A stretch of 5,050 nucleotides of DNA from a bacterium (GCA_029557395.1 JAKQIK010000029.1:1-5050); one strand, 5' to 3'; positions 1 through 5,050 are shown, counted from the first letter of the stretch. Made by a program: numbers and translations. The notes: generated by a model from the sequence alone, not told the origin.

Positions 1-271
1 TGCTACGCATCTCCTTAGCAGCTTTGTTCGTGAACGTTACGGCCAATATGTTATAAGGCGTAGCACGATTTGTAGCTATCAAATATGCAATCTTGTGCAC
101 TAGCGTCTTGGTCTTGCCACTACCAGCACCAGCCTGGATAAGCAGTGGCCCATCAGTAGCTAGGACAGCTCTTCTTTGTTCGGCATTAAGACCAATTAAT
201 AGACGGCCCGTATCTACTTGACTATCACGCTCTTCATCTGCCCACGGATCAATAATATCTGTATCTTGCAT
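1..271 (-). CDS. UvrD/PcrA/Rep-family superfamily 1 DNA helicase, N-terminal fragment (cut by window edge)
   Basis: This is the first 90 codons of an ATP-dependent 3'-5' DNA helicase; the rest lies beyond base 1. The translation shows the family's N-terminal signatures in order: a Q-motif-like LNAEQRRAV at residues 28-36, the Walker A loop AGAGSGKT at 47-54 with Lys53 and Thr54 as nucleotide-binding residues, and motif Ia AVTFTNKAAKEMR at 77-89. The family unwinds DNA in repair and in rescue of stalled replication. The fragment cannot tell UvrD, PcrA and Rep apart. The ATG at 271 is the first ATG, GTG or TTG after an in-frame TAG, but the Shine-Dalgarno site before it is weak. It leaves a 27-residue acidic leader before the Q motif, whereas typical PcrA starts almost directly at that motif. 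It begins 53 bp after the preceding gene with no terminator between, so it is probably read from the same transcript. Confidence 0.93.
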   Translation of the reverse strand, partial: MQDTDIIDPWADEERDSQVDTGRLLIGLNAEQRRAVLATDGPLLIQAGAGSGKTKTLVHKIAYLIATNRATPYNILAVTFTNKAAKEMRS

Positions 272-324
272 GCCTAGTAATTTTAACAGACTTCGGATAG
301 GTTGTTTTATTATTATTTTCTAAC

Positions 325-1023
325 TTAACTCATCAAAAAGAACACTACTATAGAGATAATCGCAATCACGACTATCACGGCCATCACGGTAAAAACCTTT
401 CGATTGGATTGTTCTGTAGATATTGGCACAAAATACTCTTTGCTACTAATCATGGCATCGAGCTCGGCCCGTTCAGAGGCTTCTTGCATAGCTTTCTGTT
501 TGGCCTCGCGCTTCTCGACCACCGCGGAAGCAAGCTCATCTACTTCGGCATTACCAGATTGATTGGTATCGCTATTGGTTTTTGAATCAATATCAGACTC
601 TGTTTCATGCACAGTATCCGACTCGTCATACTTAGGCTTAGCGGTTTCCTGATATTCCCCTACGTCTTCCGTCTTCTCGTCTTTCGTCTTCTCATCTACA
701 GAATAAGTACTCTCTGAGCTATCTTTTATTTCTTCACTTTCGTTTGACTCAACTTCGTCTGATTCTTCACGCCAACTTGGTTGCTTTTTATTATGATGGA
801 GCTTGGCATGTTGCTTTTTATCTTTATCATTATTCTTTAAGTCATCGCTAATAGGTACAATTGTTTTACGATGAGAATAATCGTATTTGACTGACTCATC
901 ATAAGCATTACCCCCAACTACAGGCGAAGCAACTGGTCTAGAAGAGGCCGTGATAATCTTGCCCTTGCCCGGATGATTGACATCCATGACTTTTGGTTTG
1001 TCCTCGCTCCAATTATTCGACAT
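325..1023 (-). CDS. Acidic, low-complexity protein with a C-terminal membrane anchor, function unknown
   Basis: I do not recognise a named family in this 232-residue protein. Residues 12-31 contain a short ordered-looking pattern (M-D-V-N-H-P-G-K, then S-S-R-P-V). Residues 60-160 are hydrophilic and rich in Asp, Glu, Ser, Lys and Thr, with an imperfect DEKTK/DEKTE repeat near 110-119, and are probably disordered. Residues 160-193 should form a charged helix. One strongly hydrophobic segment at 209-231 ends one residue before the C-terminus and is preceded by Asn-Arg-Lys, which predicts a tail-anchored protein with its N-terminus in the cytoplasm. There is no signal peptide. A VPIS tetrapeptide occurs twice (56-59 and 199-202). 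The ATG directly follows the tpiA TAA, and its GAGGG ribosome site (1028-1032) lies in the last tpiA codons, so translation is probably coupled. I recall similar N-terminal patterns in Saccharibacteria proteins, but this was not checked. Confidence 0.85.
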   Translation of the reverse strand: MSNNWSEDKPKVMDVNHPGKGKIITASSRPVASPVVGGNAYDESVKYDYSHRKTIVPISDDLKNNDKDKKQHAKLHHNKKQPSWREESDEVESNESEEIKDSSESTYSVDEKTKDEKTEDVGEYQETAKPKYDESDTVHETESDIDSKTNSDTNQSGNAEVDELASAVVEKREAKQKAMQEASERAELDAMISSKEYFVPISTEQSNRKVFTVMAVIVVIAIISIVVFFLMS

Positions 1024-1803
1024 TTAGCCCTCGTTTATTTCTTGTCTCATACGATAAGCTATGTCGGTAATAGTCGAAAATTGATGATAGTTAATGCTAG
1101 CACCACCTACTAACAATCCATCTACACCCGCAACATCCAAAAAACCGCGCGTAACATCAGGCACAACACTGCCACCATACAAAACTCTAACTCTTTCGGC
1201 CGACTTCTTGCCGTATAACTCGGCAATGTTACGTCTTATGACTTTAACAGACTCCTCTGTTTGATCTGGTGTGGCAATAATACCAGTCCCAATCGCCCAG
1301 ACGGGCTCATATGCTATTACAAGGTTACTGATATCACTTGAAGTTAAGTTTTTTAAAGCACTGACGACTTGGTCATGTAACACTCTTTTGGTCTGACCAG
1401 CTAATCTCTCTGTTTTTGTCTCGCCGACACACAATATTGGAGTAATATCATTGCGTACGGCAGCTTGAACTTTTTCGGCAATATCTTTTGGTGTTTCACC
1501 AAATATATGACGCCTCTCTGAATGTCCAATAATGCAGTAATGCACAAGCTCCCTTAGCATAGTAAAGCTAACTTCACCCGTATAAGCTCCTTGGTCTTTT
1601 GCGAAGGCATTTTGAGCTGATAGCCTAAACTTACGTCTATCTATCTGCAAACTAAGTGGCTGAAGAACAAGCATACTTGGCGCCAGCACAACTTCAACAC
1701 TACGATATATCCTGATTCGCTCCTGCAGTCTATGAAGGAGCAAACTAGCCTGCATCGTATTAAGATTCATCTTCCAGTTACCGACTATCAGCGTTTTACT
1801 CAT
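1024..1803 (-). CDS. tpiA: Triosephosphate isomerase
   Basis: TpiA interconverts dihydroxyacetone phosphate and glyceraldehyde 3-phosphate in the cytoplasm. At 259 residues it has the usual length for this TIM-barrel enzyme, and all key motifs are intact. GNWKMN at 8-13 supplies Asn9 and Lys11, GAYTGE is at 72-77, and GHSERR at 93-98 supplies the electrophile His94. The conserved Cys125 lies in TPILCVGE. AYEPVWAIGTG at 164-174 contains the catalytic base Glu166 and the mobile loop 6, YGGSV is at 209-213, and the phosphate-binding GG-AS is at 233-236. The ATG at 1803 is well supported by an AGGAGGT ribosome site six bases upstream (1810-1816). The gene lies downstream of pgk in the same direction and abuts the next gene (TAA-ATG). 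Its first 12 codons and ribosome site are duplicated 143 bp upstream. Confidence 0.98.
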   Translation of the reverse strand: MSKTLIVGNWKMNLNTMQASLLLHRLQERIRIYRSVEVVLAPSMLVLQPLSLQIDRRKFRLSAQNAFAKDQGAYTGEVSFTMLRELVHYCIIGHSERRHIFGETPKDIAEKVQAAVRNDITPILCVGETKTERLAGQTKRVLHDQVVSALKNLTSSDISNLVIAYEPVWAIGTGIIATPDQTEESVKVIRRNIAELYGKKSAERVRVLYGGSVVPDVTRGFLDVAGVDGLLVGGASINYHQFSTITDIAYRMRQEINEG

Positions 1804-1818
1804 GACGTTACCTCCTGA
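1766..1818 (-). repeat. 53-bp direct repeat, copy A (native start of tpiA)
   Basis: This copy contains the AGGAGGT ribosome site (1810-1816), the tpiA start codon (1801-1803) and the first tpiA codons through Met12. It matches 1909-1961 at all 53 positions. The match stops at 1765 (a versus t at 1908) and at 1819 (t versus c at 1962), so the boundaries are sharp. Confidence 0.97.
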
Positions 1819-1946
1819 TAGGGGAGAGCAGTCGGAGCATGCGGATTTATTCCGCTGCCCCGCACGATGAGAGGGGATACTCCCCTCTCATAAGCGATAG
1901 CGCTTATTTTCATCTTCCAGTTACCGACTATCAGCGTTTTACTCAT
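1800..1946 (-). CDS. 48-codon leader ORF that starts as a copy of the TpiA N-terminus
   Basis: The duplicated initiation region opens a frame of 48 codons. Residues 1-12 are identical to TpiA (MSKTLIVGNWKM). From residue 13 the frame enters the hairpin segment and encodes an unrelated tail that begins KISAIAYERG. The stop is TGA at 1800-1802, which overlaps the real tpiA ATG at 1801-1803 as ATGA, the classic arrangement for translational coupling. The ribosome site (1953-1959) is as strong as that of tpiA itself. The product has only the first catalytic-loop residues and cannot be an isomerase. It could be a coupled leader peptide, a fossil of a duplicated tpiA start, or a by-product of misassembly. 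The initiation signals are clear; the biological role is conjecture. Confidence 0.45.
   Translation of the reverse strand: MSKTLIVGNWKMKISAIAYERGVSPLIVRGSGINPHAPTALPYQEVTS
1819..1908 (-). other. Hairpin-rich 90-bp segment between the duplicated tpiA starts
   Basis: Read on the minus strand, this segment contains three successive stem-loops. The first (1890-1907) has a 7-bp stem, ATAAGCG with CGCTTAT, and a 4-nt loop. The second (1867-1891) has a perfect stem of up to 11 bp, ATGAGAGGGGA with TCCCCTCTCAT, and a 3-nt loop; it shares two bases with the first. The third (1834-1861) pairs GCGGA with TCCGC around a 5-nt loop, extended by GGGGCA with TGCTCC across one bulged base and one G-U pair. 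G+C is 50 of 90 bases. None has a following T-tract, so they are not ordinary intrinsic terminators. Possible roles are an mRNA stability or processing element, or a small palindromic mobile repeat. Confidence 0.8.
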
Positions 1947-1961
1947 GACGTTACCTCCTGA
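1909..1961 (-). repeat. 53-bp direct repeat, copy B (duplicated tpiA start next to pgk)
   Basis: This is an exact second copy of 1766-1818, offset by 143 bp, abutting the end of pgk. It carries its own AGGAGGT site (1953-1959) and an ATG (1944-1946) at the same six-base spacing. It therefore duplicates a complete translation initiation region, not only coding sequence. The absence of any mismatch suggests a recent event or an assembly error. Confidence 0.97.
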
Positions 1962-1962
1962 C

Positions 1963-3267
1963 TCACCCTACATCCTCATTTTTATCCAAAAGAGCCTCGA
2001 CACCTGGTAGTTTTTTGCCCTCCATAAGCTCTAACGATGCCCCACCGCCAGTAGATACATGATTAAAAGCCTTCGTTAACTCATTATTCTCAACAAAAGA
2101 AACCGTATCTCCACCCCCTACGATAGTAAACGGCCTATTGCCAAAATAACCCGTCAACGCATCAACAACTATGTCAGTACCGTGAGCAAAAGGGCCAATC
2201 GGGTCATTATTCACACCATCTACCTCAGTGACACCCATAGTGCCATTCCAGACAACCGTTTTTGCTAGCTGTACGCTGCCTGCGATAAACGAGCCCGAAA
2301 AAGGGCCAATATCCAAAATCATTTCGTCTTTCGCTACTGTCGTTGCTCTACGCGAAGGCCGTTTTGGGTAGCTTTCAATATCAGCAATTGCGTGCGCGTC
2401 CCAGTCTACTATTCTTGTCGAGCGTGGGTTATCTATGTTAGTAGATACGACACCGTCTTGAGGTAAATAAAATACAAATGGGCGCTTCTTAGCTTCTTTT
2501 TGTGCTTTTTCAATAATATCTTTTGCTACAGGTATGTCATCTGGTTCAGTCAAACTTTTGCCAGTCTCTATGCCCATAGCGAGCAAAAACGTATTAGCCA
2601 TCGCTCCACCTACAGCAATAAAATCTGCTATTTTTATAAACTTTTCGAGAACCTTTATCTTGTCTGATATCTTGGCACCACCAATAATTGCTGTCAGTGG
2701 TCGCTCTGGACTACTCATCACATTACTAATCGTGTCTACTTCTTTTTCAACCAAGAGACCAGCTACACCAGGAATATATTTTGGTATCTCTGACACCGAG
2801 ACAGCTCCATGGTGCACAACACCAAATGCATCCTGCACAAATACATCACCGTACTTAGCCAGCTTTTTGGCAAAGGTTGTATCATTCTCCTCTTCTTCCT
2901 TATAGAACCGGACGTTTTCGAGCATCAAAATTTCACCTGACTTCAGCTCATCAACCGCTGATTGTGCCTGCGAGCCCGTACAAGTATCAACAAATCTCAC
3001 CTCTCTCTTGATAAGCTCAGCAAGTCTAGTAGCCGTGGGTTTAAGAGAATATTTTTTATCTGGTCTGCCTTTTGGCCTACCAAGATGTGACAATAGAATA
3101 ATCTTACAACCCTGATCGACTAAATAATTTAGCGTTGGCAAGCTCTGGACTATTCTATAATCGCTCTCTATCTTACCGTCGGATAAAGGGACGTTATAAT
3201 CAACCCTAACCAGTACTCGCTTGCCCTTTATATCTATATCGCGAATTGTTTTCTTGTTAAATGCCAC
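1963..3267 (-). CDS. pgk: Phosphoglycerate kinase
   Basis: Pgk transfers the acyl phosphate of 1,3-bisphosphoglycerate to ADP, the first ATP-forming step of lower glycolysis, in the cytoplasm. N-domain substrate motifs are RVDYNVP (21-27, with Asp23 and Asn25), Arg38, SHLGRP (60-65, with His61 and Arg64) and LENVRF (116-121, with Arg120). C-domain nucleotide motifs are GGAKISDK (196-203), LDIGP (318-322), WNGTMG (340-345) with Glu348, VGGGDT (383-388) and STGGGASLE (405-413). At 434 residues it is longer than the usual 390-415, mainly through about 19 extra residues between 270 and 317. The substrate-binding Arg after DAFG is replaced by His153. The start is GTG, the first start codon after an in-frame TAA, with AGGA (3273-3276) five bases upstream. 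It lies 91 bp after pyk and precedes tpiA. Confidence 0.97.
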   Translation of the reverse strand: MAFNKKTIRDIDIKGKRVLVRVDYNVPLSDGKIESDYRIVQSLPTLNYLVDQGCKIILLSHLGRPKGRPDKKYSLKPTATRLAELIKREVRFVDTCTGSQAQSAVDELKSGEILMLENVRFYKEEEENDTTFAKKLAKYGDVFVQDAFGVVHHGAVSVSEIPKYIPGVAGLLVEKEVDTISNVMSSPERPLTAIIGGAKISDKIKVLEKFIKIADFIAVGGAMANTFLLAMGIETGKSLTEPDDIPVAKDIIEKAQKEAKKRPFVFYLPQDGVVSTNIDNPRSTRIVDWDAHAIADIESYPKRPSRRATTVAKDEMILDIGPFSGSFIAGSVQLAKTVVWNGTMGVTEVDGVNNDPIGPFAHGTDIVVDALTGYFGNRPFTIVGGGDTVSFVENNELTKAFNHVSTGGGASLELMEGKKLPGVEALLDKNEDVG

Positions 3268-3320
3268 CCTCGTCCTAAAACCTTCTTTATAACTTACTAT
3301 TAAACCTTAACTATAAATTT

Positions 3321-3327
3321 ACCTCCT
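3321..3327 (-). promoter_or_regulatory. Strong Shine-Dalgarno sequence with no start codon at the right distance
   Basis: The minus strand reads AGGAGGT here, identical to the sites that serve tpiA and its copy. No ATG, GTG or TTG follows within the next 15 bases, and the pgk GTG is 53 bases further on with its own weaker AGGA. This could be a ribosome standby site, the remnant of a lost start, or a signal for a non-canonical start such as ATT. The sequence itself is certain; a function is not. Confidence 0.4.
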
Positions 3328-3358
3328 GTGGGCATAAAGCACAAGCAGAAAAATCTAC

Positions 3359-4807
3359 CTACTCTAATACACGGACTTTTATTGTATCAGTCGTACCGAC
3401 AACACCAGGGTACTTTCCAGAGCAACTAACAATAATATCACCTTTGTCTAGTACTTTGTTACTTCTTAGCCAGTCGGTTAATTTCGTGGCTGCAAATTTA
3501 TCATCTGGACGAACAAAGCTTTTACAGCTATAAACAATGGATAATTGCTGAGCTACTCGCTTCTCAGAAGTAGCCGCAATCACGGGTATATTTGAGCGCC
3601 TAGAGGCAATCTGTAGTGCGGTAGAACCAGATTTGGTCTCGGCCACAGCAGCATCAGCCCTCAATGTTTTAGCCAGTCTAATAACTGCGTCCGAAATGGC
3701 TTCTTGCCTAGACATATGTTGAGCAGGGGTTCTTGATTCATCAAAAAAAACAGGTTTAAGGGGAGCATTCTGTTCTGTATAGACTATAACCCTTTTCATA
3801 ACTTCAACAGATTTAATTGGGTAGCTACCGTTAGCTGTTTCGTCACTCAACATCACACAGTCTGCCCCAACCAAAACAGCTGTAGCAACATCAGACACCT
3901 CGGCCCTGGTTGGTTCTGGCATCTCTGTCATACTAAATAACATTTGGGTAGCTACGATGGTTGGCTTTGCATATTTTACACCCAGACCAATGAGTTTGCG
4001 TTGAATTATAGGCACACTCTCAGGAGGGGTTTCAACCGCCAAATCACCACGCGCAATCATGATTGCATCAGCTTCACGTACTATGTCTTCAATATGTTTC
4101 GTCGCCGATCTTGTTTCGAATTTTGCAATAATCTTTGCGTCCATCCCCAAGTTTTTTAGTATTTTGCGCATACTACGTATGTCATCTGGAGTTTGTACAA
4201 AACTCTGAGCTACGTAATCGATATCTTGAGTTGAACCAAACGCTAAATCTTTTTTATCCTTATTGGTAATAACATCTCCAGAAAAGTCCGTATCTGGTAA
4301 GTTCAGGCCTTTACGTTTTATGAGAATTCCATCATTTTCTACCCTTGCATGAATAATACTGTCCCTAATAGAGGTAACCGTAGTCCTAACTTTGCCGTCA
4401 TAAATATAAATACACTCGCCGCGCTTGACCTTATCGCCAAGATCATATTGCACAGGTATAATACCTGTCTTTTCATAATCAGCCTTGTACCCTAGGCGTA
4501 TTTCTTGACCTTCAGCAACATTAATTATCCCTTCGAAATCGCCTAGACGAATTTTTGGGCCTTGCAAATCTTGAATGATAGCCACTGGCTTGCCCAGCTC
4601 CTTTGAAGCTTTTCTGATCCACTTTATCCTCTGACCATGCTCTTCGTGATCACCATGGCTAAAATTCAGGCGCAACCCATTAGCACCAGCTTTGATGAGC
4701 TCAACTATAGACTCGTAGCTATTTGTTGCTGGTCCAACCGTAGCAATAATTTTTGTCTTTTTAAATTTATCGATTGAGACCGTAGCCAACGATTGATCAT
4801 TATTCAT
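3359..4807 (-). CDS. pyk: Pyruvate kinase, Lys-type (predicted K+-independent)
   Basis: Pyk converts phosphoenolpyruvate and ADP to pyruvate and ATP, the last step of glycolysis. At 482 residues it is full length. Visible motifs are KTKIIATVGPAT (17-28), the substrate and metal segment LRLNFSHG (45-52, with Arg46, Asn48 and Ser50) and DLQGPKIRL (80-88). The B domain that follows spans about 90-190. Next come SFVQTPDDI (202-210), catalytic Lys229 with metal-binding Glu231 in AKFET, ARGDLAVE (252-259, with Asp255), ATQML (286-290, with Thr287) and PTRAEVSDVA (299-308). The allosteric C-terminal domain runs from about 360. DLQGPKIRL, rather than DTKGPEIRT, places it with E. coli PykA-like enzymes. 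The ATG is preceded by AGGAAGAG at a somewhat long spacing. It is the first gene of the block, directly behind the promoter at 4928-4956. Confidence 0.97.
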   Translation of the reverse strand: MNNDQSLATVSIDKFKKTKIIATVGPATNSYESIVELIKAGANGLRLNFSHGDHEEHGQRIKWIRKASKELGKPVAIIQDLQGPKIRLGDFEGIINVAEGQEIRLGYKADYEKTGIIPVQYDLGDKVKRGECIYIYDGKVRTTVTSIRDSIIHARVENDGILIKRKGLNLPDTDFSGDVITNKDKKDLAFGSTQDIDYVAQSFVQTPDDIRSMRKILKNLGMDAKIIAKFETRSATKHIEDIVREADAIMIARGDLAVETPPESVPIIQRKLIGLGVKYAKPTIVATQMLFSMTEMPEPTRAEVSDVATAVLVGADCVMLSDETANGSYPIKSVEVMKRVIVYTEQNAPLKPVFFDESRTPAQHMSRQEAISDAVIRLAKTLRADAAVAETKSGSTALQIASRRSNIPVIAATSEKRVAQQLSIVYSCKSFVRPDDKFAATKLTDWLRSNKVLDKGDIIVSCSGKYPGVVGTTDTIKVRVLE

Positions 4808-4921
4808 ATTTTATAAACTCTTCCTTTTTTCTCTTTATAAAAACCCTTCTAGAACAAGGGTCAGGTCTGCAAAATGTTATGAGATGTTTCAAAAATAAAC
4901 AGCTTTGCCCACTTTGTCTTG
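4808..4921 (-). other. Predicted 5' leader of the pyk-pgk-tpiA transcript
   Basis: If transcription starts about seven bases after the -10 box, near 4921, the pyk mRNA has an untranslated leader of about 114 nt. It contains the terminator-like hairpin and, near its end, the pyk ribosome site. GCAAA near its 5' end can pair with UUUGC about 40 nt later, but I do not recognise a known riboswitch class. Confidence 0.4.
4839..4862 (-). terminator. Terminator-like hairpin in the pyk leader (possible attenuator)
   Basis: On the minus strand, CCCTT (4860-4856) pairs with AAGGG (4848-4844) around a 7-nt loop. One A-U and one G-U pair extend the base, and a run of five U follows (4843-4839). The 5-7 bp stem is short, so termination would be partial at best. 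It lies after the predicted transcription start and before the pyk ATG, where it could only stop pyk transcription early or end transcription from further upstream. A weak competing pairing exists: GGG at 4910-4908 with the CCC of the stem, and ACAA at 4917-4914 with the following UUGU, separated by a 3-nt bulge. Confidence 0.4.
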
Positions 4922-4927
4922 TAGATA

Positions 4928-4956
4928 ATTATACCCCTTAGAGCACATTTGTTCAA
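4928..4956 (-). promoter_or_regulatory. Sigma70-type promoter for pyk and probably the downstream block
   Basis: On the minus strand a TTGAAC -35 box (4956-4951) is followed by exactly 17 bp and a perfect TATAAT -10 box (4933-4928). The predicted start is near 4921. No other site in the intergenic regions matches as well, and the genes from pyk to the helicase are separated by 91, 159 (or 16 without the insertion), 0 and 53 bp. One transcript for all five genes is therefore plausible. Confidence 0.8.
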
Positions 4957-4996
4957 TGACCGTTTATCTGGTACTTTGTTTATTCTATTGAACAAA
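4948..4996. promoter_or_regulatory. 10-bp perfect inverted repeat over the pyk -35 box, candidate operator
   Basis: TTTGTTCAAT at 4948-4957 and ATTGAACAAA at 4987-4996 are exact reverse complements, with centres 39 bp apart. The first arm covers the whole -35 box (4951-4956); the other lies upstream of the promoter. A regulator bound at the proximal arm would compete with sigma factor, and a pair of bound proteins could loop the DNA. The two arms could also be two -35-like TTGAAC elements facing opposite ways, but no good -10 box follows the outward-facing one. Confidence 0.45.
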
Positions 4997-5050
4997 ACAG
5001 TAGCTGGCATTTCATCAAAATATTTAATTCAGCAGGCTTTGATTTGTTAC

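Noticed and set aside
1867..1891. 11-bp hairpin as a rho-independent terminator of pgk
   Set aside because: No T-tract follows on the minus strand, or on the plus strand after the other arm, and tpiA downstream appears to be cotranscribed.
2534..2905. 123-codon plus-strand open frame inside pgk
   Set aside because: It lies wholly antisense to well-conserved pgk motifs, its translation resembles no protein I know, and it is explained as a shadow of pgk codon usage.
3944..4159. 71-codon plus-strand open frame inside pyk
   Set aside because: It is antisense to the catalytic ATQML, ARGDLAVE and AKFET region of pyk, and its translation has no recognisable protein features.
4988..5026. Divergent plus-strand promoter using TTGAAC at 4988-4993
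   Set aside because: No TATAAT-like box occurs 16-18 bp downstream; the nearest candidate, TATTTA, is 27 bp away.
4925..5050. Plus-strand frame with no stop up to the window edge (42 codons), possibly a divergent partial gene
   Set aside because: It has no ATG start, only TTG candidates without a good ribosome site. It overlaps the pyk promoter, and an open run this short is easily due to chance.
4985..5050. Minus-strand frame ending in TAA near 4985 that could be the tail of an upstream gene
   Set aside because: Only about 21 codons are visible, with no recognisable residues, so it cannot be separated from chance.

Overview
All confident genes in this window lie on the minus strand, so transcription runs from right to left. 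They form a compact, probably polycistronic block: pyruvate kinase (pyk, 4807 to 3359), phosphoglycerate kinase (pgk, 3267 to 1963), triosephosphate isomerase (tpiA, 1803 to 1024), an unrecognised tail-anchored acidic protein (1023 to 325), and the start of a UvrD/PcrA/Rep-family DNA helicase (from 271, leaving the window at base 1).

The three enzymes belong to lower glycolysis. TpiA interconverts dihydroxyacetone phosphate and glyceraldehyde 3-phosphate, and Pgk and Pyk carry out the two ATP-forming steps. Their grouping suggests an organism that relies on substrate-level phosphorylation. The stop codons used are TAG, TGA and TAA, with TGG for Trp and no sign of UGA recoding. The moderately AT-rich DNA, the divergent residues in Pgk, the tight gene packing, and an N-terminal D-V-x-x-P-G-K ... 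S-S-R-P-V pattern in the small membrane protein together suggest Patescibacteria/CPR, perhaps Saccharibacteria (TM7). This placement is inferred and was not tested by any search.

A very good sigma70-type promoter (TTGAAC, 17 bp, TATAAT; 4956 to 4928) precedes pyk. Its -35 box lies inside one arm of a perfect 10-bp inverted repeat (4948-4957 and 4987-4996), a candidate operator. The roughly 114-nt leader that follows carries a terminator-like hairpin with a U5 tract, so both initiation control and attenuation are possible.

The most unusual structure lies between pgk and tpiA. A 53-bp segment holding the tpiA Shine-Dalgarno site, start codon and first 12 codons occurs twice, perfectly identical, 143 bp apart. 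The 90 bp between the copies are GC-richer (50 of 90 bases) and contain three consecutive stem-loops. The outer copy opens a 48-codon reading frame that begins with the TpiA N-terminus, runs through the hairpin segment, and stops with a TGA that overlaps the real tpiA ATG (ATGA). Removing 143 bp restores a simple pgk-16 bp-tpiA junction. It therefore looks like a recent insertion or duplication, a translationally coupled leader ORF, or an assembly artefact.

No rRNA, tRNA, CRISPR array or recognisable transposase gene was seen. The right-hand 243 bp (4808-5050) hold the pyk leader and promoter; nothing could be assigned to about 4997-5050.
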